A program made the position numbers and the translations under genes. Below, one piece after another: positions 1 to 13,718 of a DNA stretch of 64,000 nt. How positions within the stretch are numbered: the first letter of the stretch is position 1; each line of letters starts with the position of its first letter. The notes under the pieces were generated by a model that worked only from the letters and a program-made list of their open reading frames with translations, made no database searches and was not told where the DNA came from. Origin of the DNA: Boswellia sacra (lineage: Eukaryota > Streptophyta > Magnoliopsida > Sapindales > Burseraceae); NCBI GenBank assembly GCA_013180625.2, contig SNVD02006911.1:124001-188000 (forward strand). Direction: 5' to 3'.

Positions 1-2802
1 TCTCCCAGGTGGGACCGTTGTGTATTTCTATTTCTATATTATTTTATTTTATTATTAAAATACTTTGTATCAGTACGACTGCTACTGCTACTTCCCCAAT
101 GTTGAGTTTTTATTTGGTCATTTGTCGGTTCATGATTGATTGATGCTGGCGTTGCAGATTTAACGTTCCTCCCCCTCCCCCGCTGCATGCTCTACGCTTC
201 TGTGGGTTCCACTCTGCAGATTACACATAACACTCCTTTCACTTCTTTTCCTTTGACTTCCAACTCTGCCAACTATAATAATTATTTTTTACAAAAATAA
301 TTAATCTTAATATTACATACACAAAATTAATTTATTCACATAATTAAAAGATAAATAAATTTTGTATGCTTTTGATTTTTTTATATTAATAATTATCTTT
401 CTTAAAAGGATACCAATATCCAAATGCATAATTTTTTATATTATAATATGCAACATAATATTTATTTAAACAGGTATTCAACTTATAATTAACAAAATAT
501 AACTTTTAAATATTGTATAGCGAGAAATATATATTTTTAAGCTAATAAAATTTCATCAAATTATTCAAGAATTAAGTTATCTAGGTAAAGTTAGGTAAGT
601 CTCCTTCAATTACTTTGTCTATATTCTTGTTTCATGTGTCATGAAATTGTTTGGAAAAGTATTAATGTTATTTTTTTCTTATTTTTACTTTTTAATAATT
701 ATATATAATTATTAAATGAGAAATTATTATATTATTTATTAAAATAATATTTTATTTATTTCTTCTTTTTACCCAAATTTGTAAATTTGTATGCTATCAT
801 ATTGTATAAGTTAAGTCATCAATATAATTTTATTGCTTACTCTTGCTTTAATAAACATATAAATAAATATATTTACTCTCTTAAATTATATAATGGGGAC
901 CAATCACTTCATAAACTTTCAATAAAATTAATTTATAAAGAAATATAGAACAAATTAAATTACTTATCTAATGATTTTATTCGATGTCACATTATATAAG
1001 TTAATTTCTTACTCTCTTTTTTAATGCATTTGTGAACATAATGGGAAAATAAATATGTTCAGCTTCCTGCTCCCTTAAATTAGTCAATGGGGACCAATCA
1101 ATATATAAAACTCTTAATTTAATTATTTTAGAAAGAAATATAGAATAAATTAACCATTTAGTTCTAGATATTAATGATCAATTAAAATATATTATATTGT
1201 GACATCATTGCGTAAATATATTGAAACATAACTGATTTATATTTCTTTAATGGAATGTCAATATCTATAATATTATTAAAGATAATAATTAAAAGAAATT
1301 AGTTAACTTACTTTATATATTCAAACTAGAATCCTTGTTTCAAAGATTTCAAATTTAAAATCTCCATGATTCATCCCGTAACAATGTTAGATTAAAATGA
1401 ATGTTTTAATTTCGAATCATCATATAATTTTTCAATCTAGAAAATAAAATGAGGGATATCAAATGTATCTTATAAAGATAATTTGATAGGTATAATCTAA
1501 AAAAATTCTTAAAAACATCAATTTTGAATTTAAAAATTTTCAACAAATTTATATCTAATATTCATTTGTAATTTTTCAATTCACCTATTTTCTATTGATA
1601 AATAATTTTGAAATTTTTTAATATATTATTTTAAATATATGTGTGTGTTTGTGTGCGCGCGCTCTAAAATCTCAATATAAAAGATAAAACAATGGCGAAT
1701 AAATCATATGTACCACACTTTTTATTACTATAATTAACTCTTACTTCTCCTTCAAAAAATATATTAATATGAATCTTTTTATTTTTAATGGGCATATTCT
1801 TTATTAACTAGTTGGTACGATTTGCTTGTTTTATATTTATATGTCGCGGGTTTTTTGAGTATTATAACAACTCTAGGATTCGTACTCACAATCTGATTAT
1901 TAATGCAAATATTGGTATATCAATCCAATAGTTATAAGTAAAAGCTCCACTAATACTTGTGATATATAACCCAAAAACTTAATCTATTGACTTATTATAA
2001 TTATAATGGAGAGATTTTGACTTTTTCTTTTGGTTAGGTCATGAATTATGTCTCAAAAGTCATCGCTCACCTTGGCCCTTAACAAACTAAACAGATTGAA
2101 AAAAAAAAAAATTAAAATAATAACAATAGAGGGGCTCATGGCTCTGCATTGATACCAAAAGAAGAATTAATACAACAAGCCAGCTCATCCTTCTTGACCG
2201 TTGGATTCCCTTAAAAGCTATTCTAACTCTTTATTTTCAGTTTAATAAATTATCAGGATTAATTTTTTTTTTTAAAAAAGACACATAGAGAGAGAGAGAG
2301 GGAGAATATACTAATCTGGTATGCCTCGGCCCATGATCCTAACATGGTTATTCTAAAATCATAACATTAGATTAAGAGTTGTTGGTAACATGATTTAGAG
2401 GACATAATTACAATTTACTAGTTAATGACACGCTAATATTATGAAATGATGTGTTTTAAAAATTTTCTTTATAAATAATTTGAAAATAAAAAATTAATTT
2501 GATAAAGTGAAATGATGATTTTATGAAAACGTATTAAGAAAAAGTTTATATGATATTCAATTTGATATAATATGCGTGATGATGATTTCTTCATATTTGA
2601 TTTATATGAATCCTAGCTTGTATTAAAATGAATTATAAAAAGATAACAATAATGTTCATCAAAATTATAATTCATTTATTTTACAAATTTATATAATTTT
2701 ATGTTGAATGCTATTTGTCATTCTTTTCAGGTTTCGGCAACATGTGAGGTCGGAAACTCATTTGCTATTTAAGATATCAAACTCATTTGTTACCAATAAT
2801 TT

Positions 2803-2868
<66 letters not shown>

Positions 2869-5478
2869 TACCTTTTAGACTATGCCAAAAGCTTGCAGCT
2901 ACACAACTAACTAGGTTATATTTGGACCAAGTATATAATGGGTAATTTCAATGTGTATTCTAGCGATCTCTATTTATACCTTAAAATTTGTATATTTTTT
3001 ATTTATTAAAACATTAATCTATCTTCAATTCAAAAGTGTGTCTTTATTACAAAAAAAAAATATCATTAAAAATATTAATTTATAAAATTTTTAAATTAAT
3101 TAATGATTGGAATAAAGGACAATGGTCAGGTTTTGAGACATTCTATAATTGATCGACTAATGTTTATATTTATATAATCCTTATAATATACCCTCATAAT
3201 ATATGTAAATATACTATAATCACAAAAAAAGCTAATATTTCGTTTTCTTTTTCTTTTTCATATATTGATTCATTAGACTAGACTTATTACAATAATAATT
3301 GAATTTAAATTTATAAGTCAATATTTTAAATTTTATATTTAATATCGTTGTTTCAAATAACAATATCCAAATAAATTATTAAATCGTATGGATTTACCAC
3401 TTAAACTTAATATCAACTTATTGTCTTTTCATGAATGCAAATGACTAATTAAAATTAAGGTCAAATAATCAAATCTAAAATCCACTCCGTGACTCGTACG
3501 CTTTGAGGGTTTAAGAGGTTATTATAATTAATTAAATGTAACATTAATGTCAATATGCCTCTTCAAGTAAAAGTACTGACAATGCTTCCGCAAAGCAAAA
3601 ACATTCTTTATACTTTTTGGCAACAATAAACTATTTATTTATTTGTTCTTTTTATTGTTTTTATGTGTTCGCAAAGTTTCAATTCTTGAGTCAAATAATT
3701 AAAAGCTTTTCTGAGTTGAATTCTTGCTGTCTATGCTTTTATCTTTGTTTAATGAGTAGTGGCCGAGATTTGGCTTTAATTTTTATTTTTTGATTCAAAT
3801 AAATAATTATTAACTTAATTTTCTATTAATTATCCGAATGCAAGCTAGCACTCACATGTATATGCTGCCACTTTAGAACAATTTAATTATCAATCAAACC
3901 AACATTAAATTCAAAGCTGCAATATATATGCTTCAAAAGTTCCTCCATTACCCACATGATGGCAAGTTTTTATTTTAATTAATCCAAAATTTATATTTTT
4001 TAAAAGTAAAATCTGAAGGCTAAATTGATATAAGAACAAAGATATTAATCTTATTTTACTCTGTTCACTACCCAACTTTGGCTCTTTCGTTGTTTTGAGA
4101 AAGTGAAAATTCGAAATATGGACCTGGTAAATTACAGTTAAAGAATTAATTTCAATTAACCAAGTTAATTATATGCTTAGTGAAAGGTAGTAAATCTCGT
4201 TTTACAAAGACAAGATAACATCCGTTTATTTTTTAAACCCAAAAAAATTTATTAGTTGACTCGCAAGAACAATTTTTACTTTACTTTAAGTATTGACATA
4301 AATGATTACACCAATCGAACTCCAATATCAAAATCAATCCATTTCAATACATTAAAAAAAAAAGCTTTGAGAGAAAAAGACATAGATAACTAATTATCAT
4401 CATTCCAATAACATTTCTAAAATTATATTTCTTTCATAGAGCCATAACATTTTTAATTCGAAATATTATACTAACGATATTATTATCATATATGAGATGA
4501 TATACTTAAATAATTTTTTTTATAAAATCATAAAATATGTTTTTATCCATTGATTTCACCTAATTCAATCTCAATAATATCAAAAAAATTAATGAGTCAT
4601 ATATAATTAATTAAATGTGATTGGCTAACCCTAAATTAGATCCATCTATGGGTTTATATTAAAAGTTTTGTATTACTTAAATATGGGATCGTGCAAAAGT
4701 ATATAATTTTGTCTAGATAATGTTATCAAATATAATATATAAATAATATGGATAGCATTGTGTCATCCTCTAATTGTCCAAAACCAAATTAATTAATTCG
4801 AGTTTTATTTTATTGCAAACTAGCAACATAAAATTATTAATTAGGCTAATAATTATCATTCGAATTTGAAGTTTTCAATGGGAAGACATGGACACAAACT
4901 AGAATTCTTTTCAACACAAATAATTAATCAACCATCATCATCACCTACTCCTTGAGGTTTTATATGGAGTTTTCGTATCAAAATCTAATAAATATTCTTG
5001 CGTGAACATGCACGCACAACCCTAATAATAATGTTTACTTAGTGGAGTAAAAGCTTTAAATTCAATGATGTTTCAATTGAAAATATATCTCAATTATGAA
5101 CCCCAATCACGTTTGTATACCTACACTACAACATGAAGTCATCAAACACAATAATAGAAATAAAAATTAAAAGAAGAAGAATTCAATTTAGTTAATTAAT
5201 CAATTAGTACTAATTTGACTTCATTTCTAGAGTTTTAATTAAAAAATTGACACTAAGCTTTCACTATTACACTCATGACGACAATTGATGGCTCTTTTTC
5301 TCTCATCTCATTATGTGGCAATTACTCATCGTGATAATTACATTTCAATAGTAAATAGTAACTTACTTAAGAAATCACTTCACCACATAAAAGCTTAGTA
5401 TAGTATCCGAGCAAAATAATTAAGTATTTGCATGTTTGAATTCCTTATGTTATCAATTAAAAACTTTTAAATATTTAT
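1..5478. other. AT-rich intergenic spacer
   Basis: No open reading frame of useful length and no recognisable domain occurs on either strand. The first ~240 bases are less AT-rich, with C-rich stretches near 165-185, and could be the promoter or leader of a gene lying off the left edge; that is inference only. The rest is A/T homopolymer and dinucleotide-rich DNA. I see no terminal repeats that would define a transposon here. Confidence 0.6.
2819..2864. repeat. (AT)n microsatellite
   Basis: About 23 uninterrupted AT units directly follow a run of about 17 A residues. This is a simple-sequence repeat, expected to vary in length between individuals. Confidence 0.95.
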
Positions 5479-5487
5479 ATTTGATTG

Positions 5488-5640
5488 GGCTAAATCTTCG
5501 GTGCATCCGTTACACTGTGCAGCGTGTCGAACTGGCCCAATGGGCAACAGCCAACTCAACTGCTGGAACCGAGTTGGCTACTGTCCATTGGGCCAGCTCA
5601 GCACGCTGCACGGTGCAACGGATGCACGGAAGTTCCTCTC
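5488..5640. mobile_element. MULE-type foldback MITE, 153 bp
   Basis: The element is flanked by a perfect 9-bp duplication, atttgattg, at 5479-5487 and 5641-5649. A 9-bp duplication is the signature of Mutator-like transposition. Nearly the whole element is an inverted repeat: the left arm reads ggtgcatccgtt and continues to a gggcaacagccaactc region, and the right arm returns through gagttggct to aacggatgcac. The arms are about 60 bp with a short loop near 5555-5565. It is far more GC-rich than its surroundings. An open reading frame of 74 codons crosses it but is only a by-product of the palindrome. There is no transposase, so it would have to be mobilised in trans. Confidence 0.85.
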
Positions 5641-5649
5641 ATTTGATTG

Positions 5650-7048
5650 ACTTAATGTAAAACTGTTGTTGCACCTTGCATGTAAACCCTATGCACGTGT
5701 AAGTATATGTAAGGGAGATACTAAAAGTTAAAATATTCTACCACGTAAGTGTACGTGAGAGCCTTGCACATATAAGATGTATTTCGATATTGTCATAATA
5801 CATATATTGTTTTATTTATTTATTTATTTTTAAATATTATGCACCAAGAGATGTCGATACACGAACTACAAGTCGTTTTCACTATTAATTTTTGTTTTTG
5901 TTTTTTAAATTTTTTCTGGATAATCTAAAATATAATGATCAGTAAATCATATGCAAACCCGTTTCCGATTTTATTAGATTAGATGGTTAAAATTGAATCC
6001 TATTTTAAAATAAGATTGAGTTAAATTAAAATCTTTATCTTTATCCTATCAAAAGGGTGATAAGACAATCATCCCAGAACTTTTATTTATTTGTTTATTT
6101 ATTGTGGATGATATATATAATCTATTTTAAATTAATTTAAATAAATATAAAAATATTCAAAATTTTAAATCATCGTTCATCACCACTTCCTTTACTATCT
6201 TTTTGTTGTAAAAAAGTTGGCTAATATCTTTTATGATTGTTAAATAGACTACTAGAGTTTTTAATATTAATTTAATGATTATTAATATCGATGTAAGATT
6301 ATCAAATTTCAGTTTATAATATCATAGTAAACTTATAAGATAATAAATTTTTTTAAAAATAAATTTAATTTACAAAAATGAACAAAACTTCAACTGTTTT
6401 TCATCATTTTCATTTCCTTGAAGAAGTTGAATGATTAAGTAGAGATTAGAAAAAGCCTTGTTTTACCCAGAAAGATGCCTCACTATATTACTACTTTGAA
6501 AATATTATTGAATTGATAGTTAATTTGAAATAAGAAATTTAATTTATTAATGTGTTAAACAAGGTAAAGAAAATTTGTAATCACGGGTGCAGACAGCCGT
6601 CGCGAGCCGTCCATCCATGTGCAGGTAAGTGGAAAAGTGGGAAAATTGTTTTCTATTTTTTTTATAATAAACATTTTTTAATTATTTTGAGCCCACACTT
6701 TTAGAAATACCAATTTTAATTTTTCTATCTGATAAAGTGTTAATTTAATAGGATGATTCGAACTTTAAAAAAGTACCTATTTTGTACCTCCTTTTATTTT
6801 TCAAAAAGAAAAATCTGTTTACGATGTTTTTGCCAAGGTTATAAAACGCGAAATTCATTTCTAATTTCTTAAAGGATATTAGAGTTCAATGTATATCTAA
6901 TCTTGTTAGTTAATATGACATCGTATTCAACATTTGTCTAATAATTAATAACTCACAACTTGTTAGAAAAAATATCTTATCTTTAACTCGACAATGATTT
7001 ATCATTATTGAACTATCTAACGAATTAATTTTACCATAACATAAGAAC
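5650..7048. other. AT-rich intergenic spacer
   Basis: No gene, RNA or repeat structure is recognised. A short GC-richer island lies near 6585-6625 (gcagacagccgtcgcgagcc region). It has no reading frame or stem that I can interpret. Confidence 0.5.
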
Positions 7049-7970
7049 TGTTGGGTTTTGCAGCGTATGGGAATTACGAATAATATAACTGAAAATGGTA
7101 ATGTAAATCAGAACATGATTTTTACGTGGTTCGGTTATAACCAACCTACATCCACGAACAACAAGAGTTGTAATCCACTATATTATATGTGTTTATACTC
7201 GACTTAGGACTCTTTACAGTGGTAGACATCTGCTTACTCATTAACCTAATCCATGTAAGCTTGATCAACCCCGATCACAACCATAGTCATTCACACACTT
7301 TTCTGATGCTGCTTTTTTTCTGTCACGATTATCTTAACAACACGCTGTTAAGAATAATATAACACCCGTAACTGCTACAGACCCATAACTAGTATAGACA
7401 CATTTGATTACTCAACTCCCTTGAGCTCACGCGACCTATAACAATTAACCAAAGCCTAAAGCTTTACAGAAGACATAAAGAACAAATAAAAAACGCACTC
7501 AAACCTGCTCTTGATTGCTCTCTCTCAATTTGCGTTGAATGCCTTGAATCTCTCTTACCAAAAGCTATGAAGATAGTTTTATATAGTATTTGATATTAAT
7601 TACAATCCTTATCAAAATCCTGTAGAATCTCAATAAAACTCATAAGGAAAGTTTGGATAACAATCAAACATTATAGGAAGTGATAATATACTTCTCCTAA
7701 GTAAACTAGAATACTTAAATAATATCTTAATCTAATAATAGATAATTAATACAAATATAAAACTTATTATTCAACTAGGATACCAAATCCAAACTTATTC
7801 CTATTCAACTAGGATACCATATCAAAACTAATCCTATTTTAATTAAAATTCTCCTAATACAAAACATCTATATAAAATAAATGAGATTAGGAAAATATCC
7901 ATATTTAATATTTTTATCACATGATGACAAATTATTCATATGCAATGCGCATGCACGTCTAGAACCAACA
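7049..7970 (-). repeat. 3' LTR of Copia copy C1
   Basis: This 922-bp direct repeat partners 10870-11790. It carries the sequence gtggttcggttataacca near 7118-7136, a motif also present at the equivalent place in the LTRs of copy C2, although the rest of the two LTR families is not obviously alike. Confidence 0.92.
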
Positions 7971-7984
7971 ATCTCCCCCTTTGG
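7971..7984 (-). promoter_or_regulatory. Polypurine tract of Copia copy C1
   Basis: On the minus strand this reads CCAAAGGGGGAGAT and abuts the 3' LTR, the position where plus-strand DNA synthesis is primed. Confidence 0.8.
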
Positions 7985-8819
7985 CATCTTATGATGAAAA
8001 CATCTAAATGTGTAAAAAATGCATGAGGAACAAAGACTATAATGACAACCTAAAAGAAATAAAAAAAACAATCAAATAACACCAGAAATATTCATACTTC
8101 TCCCCCTTTTTTTTCTGAACAAGTGCCAAAGTATGAAAGAAAAATAAAATTATAAACAAAACTCCCCCTGACTAAATGATCTTCTTTTTAAATTGTGCAT
8201 AAATATGAATTTTTTTTTAAAAAACCAAGAAACTAATTAAATCAAGTACTCATGCATCTGAACAAACTCCCCCTCAAATCAATTTCGCTGACCTGGAACT
8301 TTTGACACGTCAAAATATACTTAAGAGGATCAAACTGAGTTAGACATAAAGCACTGATTGTAAGTTGTGCAAACCGTAACTGAAAATAGTCGAAATTCAC
8401 TTAACAGAAATATATGTACATCATATAATCTTTTATAACCAAGCATGTATCCGAGCTGTGGATAAACATCAAACATAAATATTATTTTATCACTTAATCC
8501 AATTGAGTGATCAACTTGAACATGCTTCTTACACACACAAAAGTTAATCTCAATGTGAATTTTCTGAATGAATGCAGTAGCTTTCACGCATGTATAGAGG
8601 TAACCCTTTTCCATTTGAGTGGATGACCTCAACATATTTTCAAGATACATTGAAGTTACTCTCAATGGATGGCTTTCACACATCATATACTGGTAGCCCT
8701 CTCTGTATTTGAAATAAAATTACCAGCAAAATTATACCAATAAAACAGCTCAAGCATGCTTGAAATATAAATAGACTAATGATGCTACAGATATAAACAA
8801 CATAACTAAACACTATTAT

Positions 8820-8970
8820 AATTCAAGTAAATGACAAGTGCCAATGTCCTTTCTCAGTTTTTCAAATCTCAGTGCATCTTGATGCTTATATGAATAGGTC
8901 AACTAGATGATTTTTAGATGAAATATGTTCAGTGCAGATAATCTTTGATTTAACAAGTTTTTAAACAACA
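8820..8970 (-). pseudogene. RNase H C-terminal remnant of Copia copy C1
   Basis: Minus-strand translation with frame changes resembles the end of Copia polyproteins, where a histidine-rich strand is followed by an LADIFTK-like stretch and an FEKLR segment. The corresponding region in copy C2 is better preserved. Stops and shifts make it non-functional. Confidence 0.5.
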
Positions 8971-9111
8971 CTTTTTGTTATCACTTGTCTGACTGAAAAT
9001 TTTCAAACACTTTTCATTTTCTGTCATATGTTTAGAACAATCACAATCATTATTTGAAGAAATATTAAGTTCAACAACTTTGCAGTGAGTTTCATGTTTC
9101 TTAACCCAAAC

Positions 9112-10809
9112 CTATCGTGTCTTATGTAATTGTCTAAACTGACTTGCCTTTTTCTTTAAAAAATTTTGCAATTTATAGCACTTAGGTTTAATGTGACCTT
9201 TAACACCACAAAAATAGCAAGTATGAACAAATTTTCTTACCTTTTCTGGATTTGAAATGAAAGAACTTATTGAGGAAGTAAAATCAGTCATATCTTCAGA
9301 GCTTGAGTTAAAAGTGTTACTAGAATTTGAAGTTTTAACAAACACTATCTTTGATGTTGAAGCGTCATTCTTTTAATCATATCCCAGACCATGTTTGATG
9401 GAGTTATCACAGCCTAAACTCAGAATTTGATCAAGCTTTGTTGAGCCTATCTTGAGTTGATTAATGCACTTGTTTGCCTCATCCAATTCTGCAGTAATTT
9501 TCTGGATACATTCTATTTTGTCTGTCACAACAACTTCCAGTTTTATGATTTTTTCATCTGTAGATGCTATTTCGCTCTTGAGCACTTCTTGTTCATTCTA
9601 AAGAGTTTTGATCTGTACTTTCTACTCCTCCCATATCTCATAAAGTGCATTATATGCCTCCTGAAGTTCTCCATAGTATTCAGCATCCTTCTCAGCATCT
9701 GACTCCTTAATGTCTGATCTGTTCTATTCTGTTACGTTAGACACAACAGCTTCAATTATGACATACATAATTGTTTGCTTTTTATCTGAAATAATCCCAT
9801 TGAATGCTAAATAATTGTTGGTGTTGTCTTCATCTGTTTCTGAGTCATCATCACTCTATGTTGCACACAAACTCCTTTTTTTCTTATAATTAGGATACTC
9901 AGTTTGAATGTGCCTAAATCCCTTGCATTCATAACATTGAATACATTTTCTCTCAAGCTTCTTTTGTTTTTTCTTTGCCGGTTCTTTACGAAATTTTTTA
10001 GCATCAAAGTTCTCAGAATTTTTCTTTTTGAGATTTTTCTTCATAGATTTGACAAAATTCCTTGTCAAATGAGCAAGTTCATCATCGGAATCATCAAGAT
10101 TGCTGTCATCTTTCTCTTCTTTTTCTAAATAAGAAATAAAGGCAATACTCTTTTCCCTCCTTCTTGACTTTAAAACCATCTCATATGCTTGAAGAGACCT
10201 AATCAATTCATCAACTCGCAACGATTTTACATTATTGCTTTCTTCGATAGCTATGACCTTAGGCTAAAATTTTTCTCGTAAAGATCTAAGTATCTTGCCA
10301 ACAATTTTAGTCCCAGTATATTCCTCACCAAGCGTATAAGCAGAGTTTGTAATTTCACAAAGTCTAGTATGAAATTCACTTATGATTTCTTCTTCATGCA
10401 TAACTAAGTTTTCAAATTTAGAAGTCAAAGTAAGCAATGTAGATTCTTTAACCCTTTGAGTACTTTCATTCTTTACCTCAAGGATATCCTAAGCTTCTTT
10501 TGCAATGGTGCACTTTGAAATTAATCCGAACTGTTGAAGGTTGACAGCATTAAAAGTAGCATTGATGCCTTTGGAATTCCATCCAGCTAATCGATATTTT
10601 GCTTCGCTCCACTCATTCTATGGTTTCTCAATCTGCTGCCCAGCCTCATTAGTTTTTGTTGGGGGTGTCAAGCCATGAACAATGCTCGTTCACCCTCTTT
10701 CATCAATTGATTTGATGAAAGCTCTCATCTTGACTTTCCAATAAGCATAGTTTACATCTTCAAGTAACGGTGGGTGGGTGACCGATCATCCTACCCGAAA
10801 ATCTTCCAT
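9112..10809 (-). pseudogene. Copia gag (UBN2-type) with two zinc knuckles, broken
   Basis: Starting from an ATG at 10809, the minus strand gives a Gag-like protein broken by several in-frame stops. It includes the YAYWKVKMRAF segment typical of the start of plant Copia Gag, the LISKCTIAKEA region, and the EFHTRLCEI segment of the UBN2 family. A degenerate knuckle (CYECKGFRHIQTEYP, last Cys lost) lies near 9900, followed by an acidic stretch, and an intact C-x2-C-x4-H-x4-C knuckle (CYFCGVKGHIKPKC) near 9180. The region between is lysine- and glutamate-rich, probably coiled coil. It cannot make a full Gag. Confidence 0.8.
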
Positions 10810-10855
10810 ACCTGCCAAAAAAAAATCTGATCTACACTAATATGTCAGTGTATCT

Positions 10856-10867
10856 GCTCTGATACCA
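10856..10867 (-). promoter_or_regulatory. tRNA primer binding site of Copia copy C1
   Basis: Minus strand TGGTATCAGAGC is complementary to the 3' end of initiator-Met tRNA, the usual primer of plant Copia elements. It lies two bases from the 5' LTR and fixes the element's orientation. Confidence 0.93.
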
Positions 10868-10869
10868 AT

Positions 10870-11790
10870 TGTTAGGTTTTGCAGCATGTGGAAGTTACGA
10901 ATAATATAACTGAAAACAGTAATGTAAATTAGAACAAGATTTTTATGTGATTCGGTTATAACCAAACTACATCCAGGGGCAACAAGAGTTGCAATCCACT
11001 ATGTGTATGTGTTTACACTCGACTTAGGACTCTTTATAGTGGTAGACACCCGCTCACTCATTAACCTAATCTATGTAAACTTCATCAATTCCGATCACAA
11101 CCATAGTCCTTCACACACTCTTCTGATGCTGCTCTTTTTCCGTCACGATTATCTTAACAACACGCTGTTAAGAATAACATAACACCCGTAACTACTACAG
11201 ACCCGTAACTAGTATAGACACATGTGATTACTTAACTCTCTTAAGCTCACACGACCTATAACAATTAACCAAAGCCTAAAGCTTTACACAAGACATAAAG
11301 AACAAATAAAAAATGCACTCAAACCTGCTCTTGATTGCTCTCTCTTAATTTGCGTTGAATGCCTTGAATCTCTCTCACCAAAAGCTATGAAGATAGCTTT
11401 ATATAGTATTTGATATTAATTACAATCCTTTTCAAGATCCTGTAGAATCTCAATAAAACTGATAAGGAAAGTTTGGATAACAATTAAACATTATAAAAAG
11501 TGATAATATACTTCTCCTAAGTGAACTAGAATACTTAAATAATATTCTAATCTAATAAGAGATAATTAATACAAATATAAAACTTCTTATTCAACTAGGA
11601 TACCAAATCCAAATTTATTCCTATTCAACTAGGATATCATATCAAAACTTATCATATTTTAATTAAAATTCTCCTAATACAAAATATCTATATAAAATAA
11701 ATGAGATTAGGAAAATATTCATATTTAATGTTTTTATCACATGATGACAAATTATTCATATGCAATACATATGCACGTCTAGAATCAACA
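10870..11790 (-). repeat. 5' LTR of Copia copy C1
   Basis: This 921-bp direct repeat partners 7049-7970 and has scattered substitutions. On the minus strand it should contain the element's promoter. Its right edge (agaatcaaca) gives the terminal TGTTG of the element. Confidence 0.92.
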
Positions 11791-13710
11791 ACAAACTTTA
11801 ATATTATATTTTTCTCATATTCTATCTGTTTAAGAATTTAAAAGATTATTTCTACTATGTTGATAGGATAAATTAAAAAGAAATCCAAAATTGAAGTGTT
11901 CATTATAAAAATGACTCTATAAAATTTACATATAATGATTTTTTATTTAAGTATTGGATACGATTAAATACCGTTAGATATTCATTAAACACGGATAACC
12001 GATGCTATACAATATACTCATTGGATACTATCGAATAATGAATATGATAAAAAGATAAAAAAATTTTAGAGATAAGATTATTTATTACAGAGATCCTTTA
12101 ATTTGAGATATTTTTTCAATTTTCTCTGAAACTAAATTCAAAGTAGTCGTATACTAGTTGAAAATGTTAAAAAGAAAATGTTTACAATCATACGCAGTTT
12201 TCAGCAGATGCAACAGAAACCAATCCTAATTGTAATAATAAGGTTGCATGTTATTGGAGAAAGTGCGGATGAGAGGTGAGAGGTGGCAAAAAAGTTCACC
12301 CAACCTGAACCGTTATGCGACCGGAGCTGTTAGCCTCTATAATAGCTGCCGTAGGGAGTTACTCGGGTTTCTCTTCCGTTAATTTTAAAATCTACTCGAG
12401 TCACTATTCTATGAAATGAAATTAGCCTTTCCTTTACAATTCAGAATTTTAGGGACGGCAACTGGTCGCGTTTCATAGGATTCCGACCCCCACTAGCCAA
12501 AAATATTTTAAATTAAATTCCTCTTAGACTTATTAATTATTGAATATTGTACTCTTCTTTCAAATTGTCTCATTAACATATATGACGTTCACATTTCTAG
12601 GTCTAATTATCATTCTTAATTTGGATTTTATTTTTTAATTTTGAGAATTAAGACTTTAAATTTTTACAAACAATATTTTGTTGAATTATTTTTAATAACT
12701 AAAAACAATTCTTATATTGACAATATTATACCTATAATTTATTACCAATCAATTTATTTTATTACCTGAATTGACAAAATATCAGTGAATAGATAATTAT
12801 CATATCATATAATTTTATCTTGTTCTTTAATTTCATTTTTTACTCTTTTAGTGATATTTTGCTAACTCATATGCTAAAAAAGATTGATTATAGATGTGTT
12901 ATAGGTGTAGTAGTACTCTTTTAGATTATATCCTAAAATTTAGATTGGTTTCACATAACAATATTTTTATCCCTCGAAAATATTCTAGGTCATGGAACAA
13001 AGCATATAAACACAAAAGGTGGCAGTTAAGCTAGCGAGAACCCTACGACACCTAAATCAGCATAATATAGATCAAAACAATGAATCTAAAGAGAAAAGTT
13101 CCTAAATAAAGTAGAGGGAATTTTCTGATTGTTTGAATTAAAGTACTTCATAGTTTCAAAATATATTATATAAAACTATATATCTATGTATGTAACGAAA
13201 AAAATAATATAGTAAGATAATAGTTGAATAATTAATTAGTTTGCTAATAATATTGCAGTTTATTTGGCAATGCCAACTGATCACCTAGAAAATTGAGAAA
13301 TCTGTCCATTCGTAGTTAAAAAAAAAAAAGCCAAATTAGAACAGAAGAAGAAAGGGACCTATCGGATTATTTGGCAAACAAGCACCACTTCATGTACATA
13401 CACAAACTCTCTCCAACAAAAACTTTGTATATTCACATGAGAACTTGTCAACATTCAGGGAAAGAAGATTTAATATTACCATAAGATGCAATACATCAAC
13501 TTGATGTGTTACTTTACATTAATAAAACAAAAAAACTAGTAGCAGTTCTAATAAGAGAATAGTAACGTCAAATGTCAGGAATCGTTGAAAGGATTAGAAT
13601 CTGACTCTATCTAACGTATCCAAATTTAATTATACCAATACAATATTTCATGTATCAATTAAGACAACAGTTTGAGTCCTTGTAACACTTTCAACCTCGT
13701 TAATGGGATA
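11791..13710. other. Intergenic spacer
   Basis: No gene is recognised. A GC-richer patch around 12240-12500 (aaagtgcggatgagagg ... ttctcttccgttaa) stands out from the AT-rich flanks but holds no long frame, no tRNA-like fold and no repeat pair that I can find. The remainder is AT-rich. Confidence 0.5.
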
Positions 13711-13718
13711 ATAAAAAA

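Larger units (their letters stand above)
7049..11790 (-). mobile_element. Copia-type LTR retrotransposon, internally deleted (copy C1)
   Basis: Two long direct repeats, 7049-7970 and 10870-11790, bound the element. Read on the minus strand each begins TGTTG and ends AACA, the usual TG...CA LTR ends. The priming site TGGTATCAGAGC, complementary to initiator-Met tRNA, lies at 10856-10867, two bases inside the right (5') LTR. A purine tract CCAAAGGGGGAGAT lies at 7971-7984 against the left (3') LTR. The internal 2.9 kb holds a decayed gag and a remnant of the RNase H tail, but no integrase or reverse transcriptase. The flanking five bases differ (agaac left, acaaa right), so no clean target duplication survives. 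The LTR copies differ at scattered sites, so the insertion is not recent. Confidence 0.92.

Noticed and set aside
5436..5660. 74-codon open frame
   Set aside because: It runs through the MITE palindrome and has no protein character; it exists only because the GC-rich inverted repeat lacks stops.
7868..8686. Minus-strand frames of 67 and 118 codons in Copia C1
   Set aside because: They lie between the PPT and the RNase H remnant, with no integrase, RT or envelope-like feature, and look like decayed 3' internal DNA.
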